DNA of 64,000 nt. Origin: Norana najaformis. Lineage: Eukaryota > Annelida > Clitellata > Crassiclitellata > Hormogastridae. The position numbers and the translations under genes were made by a program. Within the stretch, counting starts at the first letter, position 1. Each line of letters opens with the position of its first letter. This document shows positions 11,114 to 22,531 of the stretch, in pieces. The notes beneath the pieces are model-generated. The model saw only the letters and a list, made by a program, of their open reading frames with translations, was not told the DNA's origin and made no database searches. Where the stretch lies: NCBI GenBank assembly GCA_964023275.1, contig OZ029913.1:42408757-42472756 (forward strand), read 5' to 3'.

Positions 11114-11592
11114 TTATAATGATATAATATCTATGCTCTTAATACTATAACCACATATACTATGATTTAAACTGGCCTTTGCAGCTGCCAACTTACTCAT
11201 CAAAGCTGCCTTTCGTAGCATCAGTTCTGGAGATTTTGGAGTAGGTGATGTGATGCATTCCGGTGATTGTGCAATCATGGATGGCAAACCAAGACTTAAT
11301 GAATCACCAGCTCCTGCACTGTCATCACTTGCTTTGACCTTTTTTGAACTGCCGTGTCTTTCTGTTGGTGGCTTCCTTCCTTTTGGAGCTGCTGCTGACA
11401 ACTGTGGGAAGTTGAATATTGTAGACACAGCAGTATGATCAGTGACTTCCTGGTTGCGAAGTTCATAAACATGCGATCTTCAAAGTGTTCACCACTGACC
11501 ATGTAGTTGGCATTCAGCTCAGCAGTTGTCTTTTTGTCAAGGTTTGCTGTGTGAAAGTTGACAACCCACTGTTTGCATCTGGAAAACAATCA
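11114..11592 (-). pseudogene. THAP-domain exon (broken)
   Basis: The minus strand has an acceptor-like TTGTTTTCCAG at about 11593, then an exon with the second half of a THAP zinc finger: CKQWVVNFHTANL, then SGEHFEDRMFMN. In the family this follows the first zinc cysteine pair and holds the third Cys (CKQW) and the EHF histidine. A frame change near 11450 separates it from the downstream part (VSTIFNFPQLSAAAPKGRK, serine/lysine-rich, to 11114). THAP domains bind DNA and occur both in host regulators and in P-element-like transposases. No transposase core follows within the window, so it could be either. The N-terminal half of the finger was not found. Confidence 0.6.
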
Positions 11593-12787
11593 ACATTCAC
11601 TGCTGAATTATGGAAGTTAATACAAACATTTAATAATTTATTATTTAGCCAACAAACTTTCAAGGCATGATAGTCTAGCTGTTTGTTCACTTGACTGCCA
11701 ATCCAGAGGTTGGAAGATAAGTTCCTGGCAAACAGAAAGAAAATTCAACATTCCTGTCCCATTAGCAAAACCTAACAAATTCACTTAGGAAGTGAAAATA
11801 TTGGGATTAATCATGCATTTGATAGGCCTACACTCAGTGGGCCTTGGTATGTTCTCATTAATTTCATGTAGTCACATCAGAACTGTCATCTCTGTGTATA
11901 TCTTAATGCTCAATTTGCAAAGAATTGGTTGTACATATGCATCTATACTATCTGGAGCCTATTGTTAAAAGTGATGCTAAATGCAGTCGTCTTCAGTCAT
12001 AGGACTCGGCGTGGGGAAAACGCCACGTGTCTACTAGCGCTGAGCTGACCCTGTGTAATGACCCTGGGGAACCGGTGATTTAAGAAACTGGGACAAGTTT
12101 TGGAGAAAACAGGAAAAGATTATGGAACCTCCATAAAGTTGGTTTTCCATTCCAATGTCTACACAAAATCTTATGCTTCCTATCCCTACACAAAACCTCA
12201 AGTTGGTTAAGTTACCTGATATGTAATATGCTAAACTCTGAGAAAACAGCATTTCACCATATTTGGGCCATCTGGGCCCCATTACACAACAGATGATGCC
12301 TATCAAATCAATTTGACGGAGGGATGGGACGTGTCGGGGTGGCTACGCTAACCGTCTCGCTATCGCTCAGTGACAAGTAAAATGAAGCCATTCGACCAGT
12401 GATTCTGTCACTTTGATTGAAAAATACGTCTGTGGATCCTTTGGAAATCCGAGAAAGCTCAACTTTTCTTTCCTTTCAACTTACAGTAGGTATTATTACA
12501 GTGAACAACGGCGCAACCCTCGTGATTTGACGCCATCGCTATCGTAGTCTTTCTAACCCCGTCACCGCTAGGTGCGGGCCTGTGCCCATTGTTTACACGA
12601 TTTTGCACGGCAAGTGGGCGGAGCTTCGTATCTGTCTACATCATTATTATATCTATGGTCTACATATAAGAATCTGCTATAACTGACATATGACTACTTC
12701 AGCTCAGCCTTGTCCGATCAGAAAGCTGACGATATAATGGCGATCATCCCACGTGGAAATTCTGGTTTATAGTGAATTTGCTGCAAA
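11593..12787. other. No gene recognised
   Basis: No supported coding region. Bases 12630-12650 share TTATTATATCTATGGT with 16273-16289, a short unexplained match. Confidence 0.45.
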
Positions 12788-12914
12788 ATGAGCGATATTC
12801 GGAAAATGTTTAATAATCCGAAAAATGGCAAGATTTGCAGATTCGCCAATAGGCGATCTTCCTGAAGACGTCATAAAATTCGAACTGACTGCAGAAAATA
12901 CTGACGAGTCGGAG
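12788..12914 (+). CDS. Possible first exon of a hAT (TTF-type) gene
   Basis: ATG at 12788 opens MSDIRKMFNNPKNGK, the kind of N-terminus seen in TTF-domain hAT proteins (MSDIR.FF...). A second in-frame ATG at 12825, in another phase, gives 30 codons (MARFADSPIGDLPEDVIKF...) ending exactly before GTTAGT, a good donor. The TTF/DUF4371 hAT remnant at 15061 lies downstream on the same strand, so this may be its first exon with one frame change. Short and unsupported by a full alignment. Confidence 0.3.
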
Positions 12915-12984
12915 GTTAGTAATCGAAAGTTTATTATTGCCGTTATCGATATCCCACACAACCAACATCCATAGGCCCTAAGGC

Positions 12985-14160
12985 AAACATGTGGTATCAG
13001 GGACCGCTTTCTTTTGGGCGTGGCTTTGGCCTGTTATTGCCCTGCCTAATGTGATTGGTTTTAGTGTAGCGAACCGACGTTCGTTACGAGAGCGCTATAT
13101 AAATGTATCTACACGTAAATGCAAGAAACTGGGACGGCAGAGGTTAATGCGTTCATTTTCGGAAACCGTGTTAAGTCAGGCGTGTCTTCTTGCCTAGACG
13201 CGGAGGTTAATACGTGCATTCTCGGAAACCGTATTAAGCCAGGAGCGTACGTGACGTGTGAAAAGGTCATGTCTTCCCGCCTAGAAGGCGTGGCTGACCG
13301 AGAACCGATTGCTATAAATACCTCACAATCAAATGCACAGTGCATTCGACAGGAGACTGCTGAGCGTGTGGGATGGGAATTACTTGGATCATCCATGCGA
13401 AACCTTCGAATTCCGGATTTAATGGATTAATAACTCCTCTTGATATATTATATTCGATCCGGCAAAGTTGTGCTGTGGGGATTTCATCGTTGGAGTTACG
13501 TGTATTCCGGGAAATACTTGGATTAAGCACTCGTCTACTGTGTGCGGTTTCGAAGGAAACTACTCGGATTAGCTGTCGCATGCATCCTACGACTGCTATG
13601 TGCTGTTTCGACGTAAGCTACTCGGATTAGCTGTCGCATGTATCCTACGACTGGTATGTGCTGTTTCGACGGCAACTACTCTGATTAGCTGCTGTGTAGC
13701 CTAAGTCTGCTGTGTGCTGTTTTGACAGAAACTACTCGTATTAACTGTTGTGTTGCAGCCTAGCTAGATCGTCGTCGTTTTGTGAGCAATTCTTGGATGC
13801 CAATATATTTTACTTAAGTGGTGAGTTGAGTGGTCGTTCTCTTTATGATGGTTTAGCGGATGGGTTCCTGTGTGGAATAACTTCCCTGGGGGTGGAAGTA
13901 GGCACTAAATCGAAAAAGGGAATCCGTAATGCTCCAGATTTGCGCGCGCCTCAGAAGGTAGCGTAGATTTATAGATTAGAAGCATTTAAACCCTTTACAG
14001 GATAAGATTGCGTTCTTTTATATCGTTTCCGTTCGCCAGGTGGCGCAATTGGTTGCTCTTTTCTCTGAGTTGTTTGAAATAAATCGATAAATACACTCTG
14101 TCCGTATAATTGTCTGTGGAATATGGGCCTACGAGAGGTAAGGCGGGTCGACACCGACCG
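12985..14160 (+). promoter_or_regulatory. Promoter-like block, possibly a fossil LTR
   Basis: Two TATA-type words (GCTATATAAATG near 13092 and GCTATAAATACC near 13310) lie close together. Between them a unit containing AGGTTAATGCGTTCATTTTCG (13139) and its copy (13205) repeats about 60 bases apart. AATAAATCGATAAATAC near 14077 could be a polyadenylation signal. Repeated upstream units, TATA and AATAAA in this order fit an LTR. No partner LTR or coding region is recognised, so this is a guess at a fossil solo element. Confidence 0.3.
13495..13760. repeat. Tandem repeat, about 63-bp unit
   Basis: Four to five imperfect units, each with AACTACTCGGATTAGCTG and ATGTGCTGTTTCGAC, decaying towards 13760. 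They lie just downstream of the TATA word at 13310. Confidence 0.8.
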
Positions 14161-14234
14161 AGACAGTCATTCCAGCAAGTACGAACGAAACATCCTACTT
14201 AATGACGCCGAAGTTAACTAGTCTAAGGGAATAA

Positions 14235-14684
14235 ATGTTGGATAAGTTTCTTATGCTTGCAGAAGCCCTGCTGGGGAGGTTTATAGAGCGCCTCGAACGG
14301 TCTCCTGAGGTTCTATCACGACCGAAGAACTCGCTGGAGGTCCCAGCTTGTAGATACCGTCCAGAAGTTATCACGTACCCTGGCTCTCTAGGACGGGGAG
14401 CTGCCCCCAACCCGGGGGCCGTGGACATTGCCTGGATAGAAGAGTCGGATTGGTCATCCGCTCAGGACTCCCACGGTCATGATGTCCAAAGGGGCTCTCT
14501 CGACCAACGACGTACTAAAAGGCTTCGCGATTGGACTCCAGTATTCTATGGTCTGAAGACCAAGCGGACGAGAAAACTCTGCGCCTATGAACGGGTTTCG
14601 ACGCCTGGTTCTTCGCGAGGGAAAAACCCCCTCTGCCTTGCGGTCCTTCCACCGAAGAGGGAGAAAACCTGGACGGCACAGTAA
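14235..14684 (+). CDS. Unrecognised 149-codon open frame
   Basis: ATG at 14235 to stop at 14682-14684. The protein is rich in Arg, Pro, Gly and Leu, with no signal peptide, membrane segment or known motif that I recognise. Its base composition is clearly more GC-rich than the flanks, and it directly follows the promoter-like block at 12985-14160. This makes it more than an average chance frame. It could be the start of a fossil element's coding region. No function is proposed. Confidence 0.25.
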   Translation: MLDKFLMLAEALLGRFIERLERSPEVLSRPKNSLEVPACRYRPEVITYPGSLGRGAAPNPGAVDIAWIEESDWSSAQDSHGHDVQRGSLDQRRTKRLRDWTPVFYGLKTKRTRKLCAYERVSTPGSSRGKNPLCLAVLPPKREKTWTAQ

Positions 14685-15060
14685 TTGCCGCTAAGACGAA
14701 TCTCCTCGAGTTAAACACTATTTGCAACGATTAATTATGTCGAAAGTTACTGGAAAATGGCAAAATCGATGTTCAAGAGAATGAATCGTACGCAAAAAGA
14801 ATTAATTCTTAGCTACCTGGACGAATTCATGAGGCGTCAACGTTTTGGAAAAGCATTTGAATTAGGCATATCTAAGTATCTTGCGTCATATTTTCGAGAT
14901 CCCAGGTAGTGACAGAACCATGGAGGAGAGTGATATGGACTGTTACGTATTTCACAATAATAATATACATGGATGCATTTCAATCTGTTTGCTGAGTTGC
15001 TACATTAAATTTAAGTAAATTGCAAACTGATAATTCTTTGTTAACTGCAGACATTTTCCC
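14685..15060. other. No gene recognised
   Basis: Nothing supported; probably spacer before the hAT remnant. Confidence 0.4.
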
Positions 15061-16250
15061 AGATGAAAGAACATCCCGGAACTTCGTTGCCAACGCAGAC
15101 CAGGGATGAAAGACGCAAGCCTCCTGGTCCGTGACTTGTCTTCGACACCTAACGATGGGCCATCTCAACTCATGTTACAGTTGTATCCCCTGAAAGAACA
15201 GACTGGTCGTAAACGCTGTTTTAGATCGGACTGGTTTGCATTGTATCCATGGTTAAAATATTCACAAATAACAGATGCTGCTTTTGCTTTGTAGGCCACC
15301 ATTTCAAGTTTTAGATAAAGAAACTGATGCAGCATATAGTTCAGTAGGGTTTAATAACTGGAAAAAGCACATGGTACTACTTGTGGCTTTCAACATCACT
15401 CGGAGGTGATAGCCATGTTAACTCTATGATTATGTGGACTGAGTTTACAGCACTGAAAAGTAGAAATGTAGTCAGTGTGATTCAATTGCAATGTGAAGCC
15501 GCTGCTAAACAAATACTGGGTAAGCGAGAATAGGCATTATGTTAAAACTGTTGCTGAGACTTTATTACTTAATGCTACACAAAATATGGGACAAAGAGGA
15601 AATAGTGAAGTAGCTGTTGGACTTGGCGAAAATCCTGGTAATTTAAGGAAAATTTTACAGCTAGTTATAAGACATGACAATTCAATATCGGAACGTTTTA
15701 CAGTTGGGTCACGAGTTAATCGCTACACTAGCAAAGACATCCAAAATGAAATCTTGGTTACACTGGCAGACATGGTTAGGGAACAGATAATTGAGGAGGT
15801 TAATGAATCTGTTTATTTTTCTATCCTTGTTGATGAAACTAAAGATATTAGTAACAAGGAACAGCTATCGTTTGTTATACAATTTTTTTGCGATTAAGAA
15901 AGTTAACGAATGCTTTCTTGACTTCAAACCTGCAAATGGATTAGTTGCCCAGTCAGTGTCAAGGCTTATTATAGATACCTTGCAATAATATGGGTTAGAC
16001 ATCTGTTCTTGTTTAGTAGGTCAAGATTATGATGGTGCTAGTGTAATGAGTGGTGTAAATATGGTGTTCAACACCAAAACATACGTCTTTTTTGAATTAT
16101 GATAGCATTGAAGCTTTTGCACATCTGTATCGCAGTAACACTGAAGACCTTGGCCATGAAATTCCCCAAGTGAGGCGTTTGTTACAGCGTTCAGGTTCAA
16201 GTGCAACCAATGTCGCTAAAATGTTCGACCTTGCAGACGTATCAGTGCAA
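15061..16250 (+). pseudogene. hAT transposase remnant (TTF finger, DUF4371)
   Basis: An acceptor-like TTTTCCCAG ends near 15061. Broken frames then give a TTF-type zinc finger region (GRKRCFRSDWFALYPWL, ITDAAFCF, NNWKKA, FQHHSE). An open segment, 15493-15897, gives NRHYVKTVAETLLLNATQN and SILVDETKDISNKEQLS, the DUF4371 region with the first catalytic-type Asp. CLVGQDYDGASVMSG follows near 16010, the conserved second block of ZMYM1/ZMYM5-like hAT proteins. At least four frame changes or stops are present, and the C-terminal hAT dimerisation region is missing. It lies just upstream of the galectin gene on the same strand. Confidence 0.75.
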
Positions 16251-16476
16251 AGGCCTGTATAGACGATAGATATGTTATTATATCTATGGTATAGACCAAT
16301 GATAACCTCCATGGTATAGACCTGTGTATGCAAACCCATAGGCCTGGTGTGTAACCGCCCACACGCACAGGCCAGCGCATAGTTCAGCTGTGTTAGTCGG
16401 CCTACGCAGTGGCTTCGTTATAGAGGACTGGAATGTGAAACCTTGTTTGTGGTGTTAGACGACAAGGCGAGAATAT

Positions 16477-16488
16477 ATGGCTACTCCG
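16477..16488 (+). CDS. Galectin, coding exon 1 (tentative)
   Basis: ATG GCT ACT CCG followed at once by GTAAGC, a good donor, in phase 0. Galectins usually begin with a very short N-terminal exon before the first CRD exon. MATP joined to exon 2 gives MATPDFVRPLPG, close to the usual start of prototype galectins. The context and phase fit, but four codons cannot be proved from sequence alone. If this exon is wrong, another start must lie upstream of 17825. Confidence 0.45.
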
Positions 16489-17824
16489 GTAAGCTATCTT
16501 GCAACCTCACTACTGCTTTATACTCCTATTTAATACTGTTAGCACTTCGCAACGACTAGACAACAACACTAGCAACATCATAAACAACAGCGTTGACAAC
16601 AACATCTATTTCGCCATAGCTCGGGCAATCTGAGTGTGTTCATAAAGTGAAACGGCCACGCCCCGGGAGCTTTAAGGTTTACAGTAAACGCCAAGCCCTT
16701 TGAATGTTGGCGTTGGGACAGTGCCATTAGAGGGTTCCTGGGAACCTAGGTTAAGGGGTATGGATTAGAGGTACACCGTCAGTCTGCAAGCTAGCTTTCT
16801 AGACAAATTTCCCAATTTGTCTAGTTTAAAGCGTGGATGCATCCATGTGTGTGTATATGTATATGTTTACGTGCATGTGGTTATGTGTGAGTCTGTAAAA
16901 AAGTAAGTAAGCGATCCAGCAGGCCTCTTATATATGTCGGATTAGTTAGATGGTTAGTCAGTTATCTACAGGCAGTTAATATAGTTGCTTTTAAGTAGGG
17001 GTCTAGGCCTTCCTCACAAAACGTTACCTATGTTAGTTAATACATTTTAAAATATTCGCCTGTAAGTAAACAGTCCTTAAATGACAAGAGTAACTTCTGA
17101 CGGTGAAATTACCATTGATTCTACGCGCTTGTCTGCGGTCGTGTTGGTCGCTTGTTTTTCCGCTGGTCATTTTGTGAATGTGTCTGTCTATCTGTGCCTG
17201 TATGTTTCTCCCTCTTTCCGCCTTCCTATTCAGTCGGTCATCCCCGTACCACCCTTCCTGAGGTAAGAAACCCAACCAACTAATCAATACTTAACCTTAG
17301 CTACTGAACGGAACTGACGACTATATTTCGCCTGACAGAAAGGCGTAAAAGGTGTATTAATAATTGGACGATTATGTGTATCTTTAAATTTAAATCTTTA
17401 AATTAATATTTAAATACAGTAACTTGAGTTAAAGATTTTTACAGAAGTTAAGTAGTTTAACACTGAACGCGTTTGGTGAAATATGCCATTACAAAATATT
17501 TAAATTTGTCTAAATGTGCTTCCTTTGTCAAGGCAAGCATTAGGCCTACCATCTGGATAGCTTTGGGCTTAGAAATTAAATGCCCCAAATTTAGTTTCAG
17601 TGCCCAATGACCTACATAGAATTGTCTCACTTTCTCAGGTGGCGGTTTTGTGCTGTGAATACAAAGTGAGCTAAGCAGTGCCCATCCATGAAATACCAGA
17701 CCATCTGTTCTAACTCAGCCCTCCAATCTTTCGGAATGATCTGTGTATTTTCCATCCTATCGATCTAGATATAGACCGTCCTGTTGATATGTGTATTGAC
17801 GATGTTGTGTTTGAACAACAGCAG
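16489..17824 (+). other. Galectin intron 1
   Basis: GT at 16489-16490; AG at 17823-17824 (AACAACAGCAG, so an acceptor three bases earlier, adding one Gln, is also possible). It contains the 5S-like fragment at 17660-17745 and otherwise nothing recognised. Confidence 0.5.
17660..17745 (+). repeat. 5S-derived SINE fragment
   Basis: AGTGAGCTAAGCAGTGCCC, then CCATGAAATACCAGACCAT, then CTCAGCCCTCCAATC. These match the A-box, GGAATACC and tail portions of the repeat at 7908-8165, with the middle of the 5S part shortened. Confidence 0.5.
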
Positions 17825-17907
17825 GACTTCGTGCGCCCTCTTCCGGGCCCAATGCGTAAGGGTGTCGTTATTACGGTCGACGGTTTCATTCCAGCTGATA
17901 GCGACCG
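17825..17907 (+). CDS. Galectin, exon 2 (CRD N-terminal strands)
   Basis: Galectins are soluble beta-galactoside-binding lectins of one jelly-roll domain, acting in cytosol and outside the cell by cross-linking glycans. This exon encodes DFVRPLPGPMRKGVVITVDG and FIPADSDR, the F1-S2 strands: family consensus is PF...LPGGm..G....I.G..p.da.RF. It runs from AG at 17823 to GTATGT at 17908 and ends after two bases of an Arg codon (phase 2). The next exon supplies the last base. The intron position directly after the D.DR motif is the one typical of galectin genes. The predicted whole protein is 139 residues, normal for a prototype galectin. Confidence 0.85.
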
Positions 17908-18249
17908 GTATGTTATATCATTTAATATACCATCTTACTGCAACCACTAAGTAACAACGCTTAATACCGCTAAACTGTCATTTAACCACGGCCAGAAGGG
18001 TAACGGCAATAGGTATCTGGAATCCTATTAAATAGATCGATTATGGTATTCGCCTCTTATAAGATTTTCTTGAAATTGCACTGTATTAATGTGCAGTTAT
18101 GATTATGATCAGTTTTATGAATTTACCATTATATCATCACCGCCGTCATCGGCATATCCGCCAATCAAAATCAGAATATAAAGAGAGGCTACATAAAACG
18201 GTAAAATTGTTTCTACGTTTATATTTATTTATATTTATTCATTTCAATA

Positions 18250-18365
18250 CAATTATAGTTGTTGATGGTGATGATGATGACAATCACGATGTTAATGATG
18301 AGGTCATGATGATGATGATGAAGATGTTGATGGTGATGATGATAACGATGATGATCAAGTGCTAA
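18250..18365. repeat. GAT trinucleotide repeat
   Basis: Imperfect GATGAT runs at 18262-18280 and 18303-18355. Confidence 0.85.
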
Positions 18366-18639
18366 TAGTGCTGATGGCGGTGGCGTTGATGACATGGTGA
18401 GAACTTCATCATTGACGTTGGTCAGACTATCCCCCAATTAATTTTAAACAATTAAGTAAATAACATGATTGATTAATTAAATAATTAATTCACTTGTTTG
18501 AATTTTCGTTCATTCGTCCATTCATTCATTTGTCAAACCAATCTGCTTCACTTAAATGCCTTCAAACGCTGCTGCATTAAGATATCCTTCATCATTCGCT
18601 CACTATATAAATATAAAGTTCTTGAATATGCTAGTTCTT

Positions 18640-19025
18640 ATGATTCATCATCATCATCATCATCACCACACCACCACCACCACACCATCACCATCATCGT
18701 CAACAGTTCTTGACGTCAGCCGTTTGGCGTCGATGAGTACGAATATATTATCTCCATTCTTTTCGGTCATTTGTCGAATTCAGTGCTCCTCTTATATCTA
18801 ATCCAAGTTTTGTTATGTCCTCGTTTATATTGTCTATTCACCATAGTCGTAGTTTTCGTTCGCTTCTCCTTCCTTCACATCGTGCATTCAATGCATTGTG
18901 TGGGATTTGGTCAGTTGGCATTCTTTCCACATGACCAAACCAACGGAGTCTTTGCTAAACGACTTTATCTAATGTAGGCAAGCAAGACGACTTTATCTAA
19001 TGTAGGCAAGGAGACAGTCGATGCG
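18640..19025 (-). mobile_element. RTE-like LINE, 3' part (split copy)
   Basis: The minus strand, from 19020 down, encodes PTLDKVV, then RLRWFGHVERMPTDQIPH, then LGLDIRGALNSTNDRKEW and IIRTLIDAKRLTSRT. This is the C-terminal end of the widespread endonuclease-reverse transcriptase LINEs often annotated as craniofacial development protein 2-like. It has a few frame changes. It ends in a (GAT)n tail (18640-18690), as such LINEs do. The 5' continuation is at 33312-34250: the peptide MQATV there runs on into (TV)SLPTLDKVV here. A 28-base unit is duplicated in tandem at 18961-19010. Confidence 0.8.
18961..19010. repeat. 28-bp tandem duplication
   Basis: GACTTTATCTAATGTAGGCA with flanks occurs at 18961 and again at 18989. 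Confidence 0.9.
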
Positions 19026-19673
19026 CCGGTTACTTTTTAAAAATATAATGTGAATTTACTTTAATTTTCATGGTTTCTGGTTTTAATTAATAAAGGTATA
19101 TAGTAATTAAGTTTGCCAAAATTGTCTGGTTTTGAGATAAGTATCACTTTTCAATTTCTGTTGTTTAAATTTTGATAAAATTGTCTTATCGAGCGCGCTG
19201 TGTTATCACTCTGTTGTCGGCTGATGTTGGCTTCGTTTAATGCAAGAAGTTCCTTCCACTTCCCTGTAATTGTCTCGGTATAACTCCACACTAATCCGGC
19301 TGGCACACTTTAGTATTTTGTGTTCATGTGTCCTCTTGAACTGAAGATTCTTCCCTTTTCTTCGCTATTCAGGTGACGCCTTCACAGGTGTTGCATGATT
19401 CGAGCTGTTCTGGTTTTCTTTTGACCTAAGTTCTGTCTCGTATTATGGGTAGGGCTGCCAACCATCCCGGATTCGCCTGGACAGTCCCGGAATCGGACTT
19501 GTGCGTCCGGGCTCTCGGACTGATCCCAAATTGTCCCGGAACTTGGTGTAAATATTCACTTCACCAAATGTTGTTCTTTTCGCACACAAAACTCGAACAG
19601 TCGGCCGTAAATAAGTTTTACAGAGTGACCATAGAATAGAGGGTAGTTAGGTTAGTAGATCCAATAAATGACG

Positions 19674-21331
19674 TCTGCAAATTGTATGCATCATGCATAT
19701 AGGGGAAAGTGGTCTAAAACGGGCCCCTTAACACAAAACCAGTGATTTAAGGGACAGTTTTGCAAATATTCTCTGTCAAATACATTGCTAATGTAGGTAA
19801 TTCAATGTACATTTACTAGGCAGCATCTATGTACGATTAACTTTATTAACAAAATGAGAAAATCATTTTTGGTAGACAGACTCAGGGGGCCCATTTTACC
19901 ATACTACTATGTCTAAAATGGGCCCCATATTCTTTATCATTGCAGTAAGAGCGTTCCTGAAGAAATGTAAAAACGCTTATTTATTTTGGTTCATTCAGCT
20001 GTTAGTTATGTCATTTGTTTGACAAAAACACAATATAACGACAACACAAACACTATTCACAACATTGCAAGCAGGTAAAATAGTCATCATCAAGTACACC
20101 GTTCACTTCCGCGTTTGGTTCATGATACCAAATGTCGCACGTTTGGCATGCAATCCAATCACAATCCATTTGCTCATCCTGTTCTATATTTTCTTTGATG
20201 CCACATCCTGGACAAATTGACTCTGTTGGATGTTCGCCTACAGTTCCTTTGAATTTGCCCAGTGACTTTCTTGAACAACTCTGTGTGACTAGTTCCTGCT
20301 TTGGGTGTCATCTTTCTCATTTTCTTCTCTTTTTTCGGCTGAACCTTTTTATCCTCTTTTACTTTCTTCATTTTCTTTGCTAAAGTGGCAGATATAGTCT
20401 CTTCCAAAAAGCGCTTCTTTGTTTCCAGCTCTAATTTGTAAGGACGAGCAGTTAAAACGGCCGCCTTACCCTTGACCCTGGACTGTTTACGACTGTGCTC
20501 TTTTATTTTTGGCAAAGGTGAAATGTCCAGCATGCGAGTCAGATCTTGATGTCGAGACAAAAACATCGGTACCAATCTGAACCAGCCTCCTCTTTCTCAA
20601 CATTGAATCGATTATGATTGTTAGCAAATTGTTAGCCTTTGCCAGTTGGTACGCCAGTTTTCTCAAACGTTTTGGAGTAAACCCGAATAACATGCTTTCC
20701 ATATCTTTCACATGCTGTACTAGCTCATTCTCCATTTCTACATCAAACACACTGCGCTTTGATCCAAGTCCTTTTGCTGCTGCATCTCGACTTGCAAGGA
20801 CTGACTTATACCTCCTCTGAAGTGTTGTTCTGGGTACATTAAATACTTTGCAAGCTTTTTTAGTCCCATTGTTTTGGCTCTTAGTGCTTCAAAAGCTTTT
20901 TCCATGCTGATTTCTGACCAGGACTGCCTCTCGGTTTTTCTCTTATACCGCCCCATGTGCACTTGTAGTTAATCCTAAAAATAAATGCGTTAAAACAGCA
21001 ATAGCTCAATCCACAAATATACTTTGCCCAAAACGGGCTCCTCTGGGCCCATTTTAGACAATTCTAACCTATCGAAAAGATTCAGCCATCTTGAAAACGG
21101 GCGATAACGTATATTTAATTTCTCAATGATAGTGTATTTATATCATAATAGCACAGTAAATGGTGTTCTACCCTGATTGTGAATGTCATACACAGCAGAT
21201 ATTAACACTTTTTTCGTATCAACAAATAAAATAAGGAAACTTATCGAAATTAAACTTTGTAATTTTTCTCTCACCGCAACACGAACCAAAGCAGTCCAGC
21301 CACTCTGCAAATTGTATGCATCATGCATATA
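19674..21331. repeat. 28-bp direct repeat flanking the pogo relic
   Basis: A 28-base sequence beginning TCTGCAAATTGTATGCATCA and ending ATGCATATA occurs at 19674-19701 and at 21304-21331, without mismatch. pogo normally duplicates only TA, and this repeat ends exactly at TA. Confidence 0.85.
19702..21303 (-). mobile_element. pogo/Tigger-like element relic with PHD finger
   Basis: Minus strand. At 20962 MHMGRYKRKTERQSWSEISM and MGLKKLAKYL form the N-terminal psq-type helix-turn-helix. ENELVQHVKDMESMLFGFTP and LRKLAYQLA (20700-20750, next frame) and AGSDWY follow as in the CENP-B-type DNA-binding domain. After a jump comes the lysine-rich C-terminus (20575-20174, PYKLELETKKRFLEE). Then, at about 20200-20050, comes a PHD-type finger: CGIKE, DCDWIACQTCDIWYH, YFTCLQC. 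The DDE core is missing. Subterminal GTCTAAAACGGGCCCC motifs recur at 19713, 19911 and inverted near 21048. The left end abuts TA, but no right terminal repeat is seen. Confidence 0.75.
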
Positions 21332-22531
21332 TATATGAACTTCGCTCGTGCTAGACCCTGAAGGCTGGTAGGTTACTGAAATTTAATACACGTTTTACTC
21401 TTGAAGCTGATTCAGATATTATATATAGGCCCATTTACACCATGTTCGGGGCCACTTGTCTCATGATGATTTGAATCATATGATTTAACGACTATTTGCA
21501 GGAGATCCTGCATTTGGCTGACGCAACATTCGTTACATACAGTCATGTAAACAGAGTAAATTGATACTGGCATGTCGAGTGACTACGAGGGCGTCCTGAA
21601 TCAAATGTTGGCAGCCCTAATTATGGGTGCCTTATTACACATTTTGTTCATGCTGTTCCTGCTTGCCAAATCTGGTGATGACAGGGCTGTCAGTTTTACA
21701 CGTGCCTCCTTACGGTCTGGTCTATTTCAGAAGTTGGCTCAAGCTGATTCATTCTATCTGATTCCTAGTACTGCTTGTTCAATTCGATCGTGCGTTCTGC
21801 TAATATGCAATTCCACTAACCTTACACAGTTCCAGTCTATTTTATCTGAGCTTCTTGACAGGCAAATTTCTTTTAGAACTGAGAGAGTAGTAGAGCTCAT
21901 ACCACAACCTTGGGTCAACTCTGCCATTTCCGAAGCTAGGCGTCGCCGAAGTCAGCTAGAGCGTTGTTGGCGCCACTCTCGACTTCCCTCGGATCTCAAT
22001 AAATTTAAGCACCAGTGCAAACTTGTGTGCAAACTTGTTTCATCTGCAAAATCTGAATATTTGACATATTTAATTGATGAAAGTTCTACATCTCCAAAAA
22101 CTTTGTGGTTGGCTTTAAATAAATTGCTACACAGAGAAAAGTTAAATTTATCCTCTGGTGTGTTCTATGTTACCCAAAAACAAGCCAGTAAATTTTTTAC
22201 CTTTTTTGCTGATAAGATTTCTGGTATAAAGCTAAAATTTGTTGGTTATTCGGTATGCGATAAATTTCTTCTCCCTAGTTTTTCACCTCTAATCTTAGAC
22301 TGCTTTCAGCCAAAAACTCTTACAGAGGTTTACAGACTCATATTTTCTTCACCTGATAAGAGCTCTCTCCTAGACACCGTTCCCACTTCTTTCCTAAAAG
22401 AATGTTTTCATGTCCTGGGTCCAACCATTACATCTATTATCAATTTCTCATTGCTTGAGAGATCCTTCCCATCTGCTTTTGCTCATGCCATAGTTCATCC
22501 TCTGCTAAAAGAAACATTCTCTCGATCCAGG

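Larger units (their letters stand above)
19450..21619. mobile_element. hAT-type element with 8-bp target duplication
   Basis: Perfect 13-base inverted ends, TAGGGCTGCCAAC at 19450-19462 and GTTGGCAGCCCTA at 21607-21619. They are flanked by the direct repeat ATTATGGG (19442-19449 and 21620-21627). Eight-base duplications are typical of hAT. Apart from the inner pogo relic, only about 540 bases of its own sequence remain, with CCCGG-rich ends and no transposase, so it is non-autonomous. It sits in the L2-like LINE. Confidence 0.8.

Noticed and set aside
18225-18713. Histidine-rich frames on both strands
   Set aside because: Translations of GAT and CAT repeats, the second being the LINE's own 3' tail.
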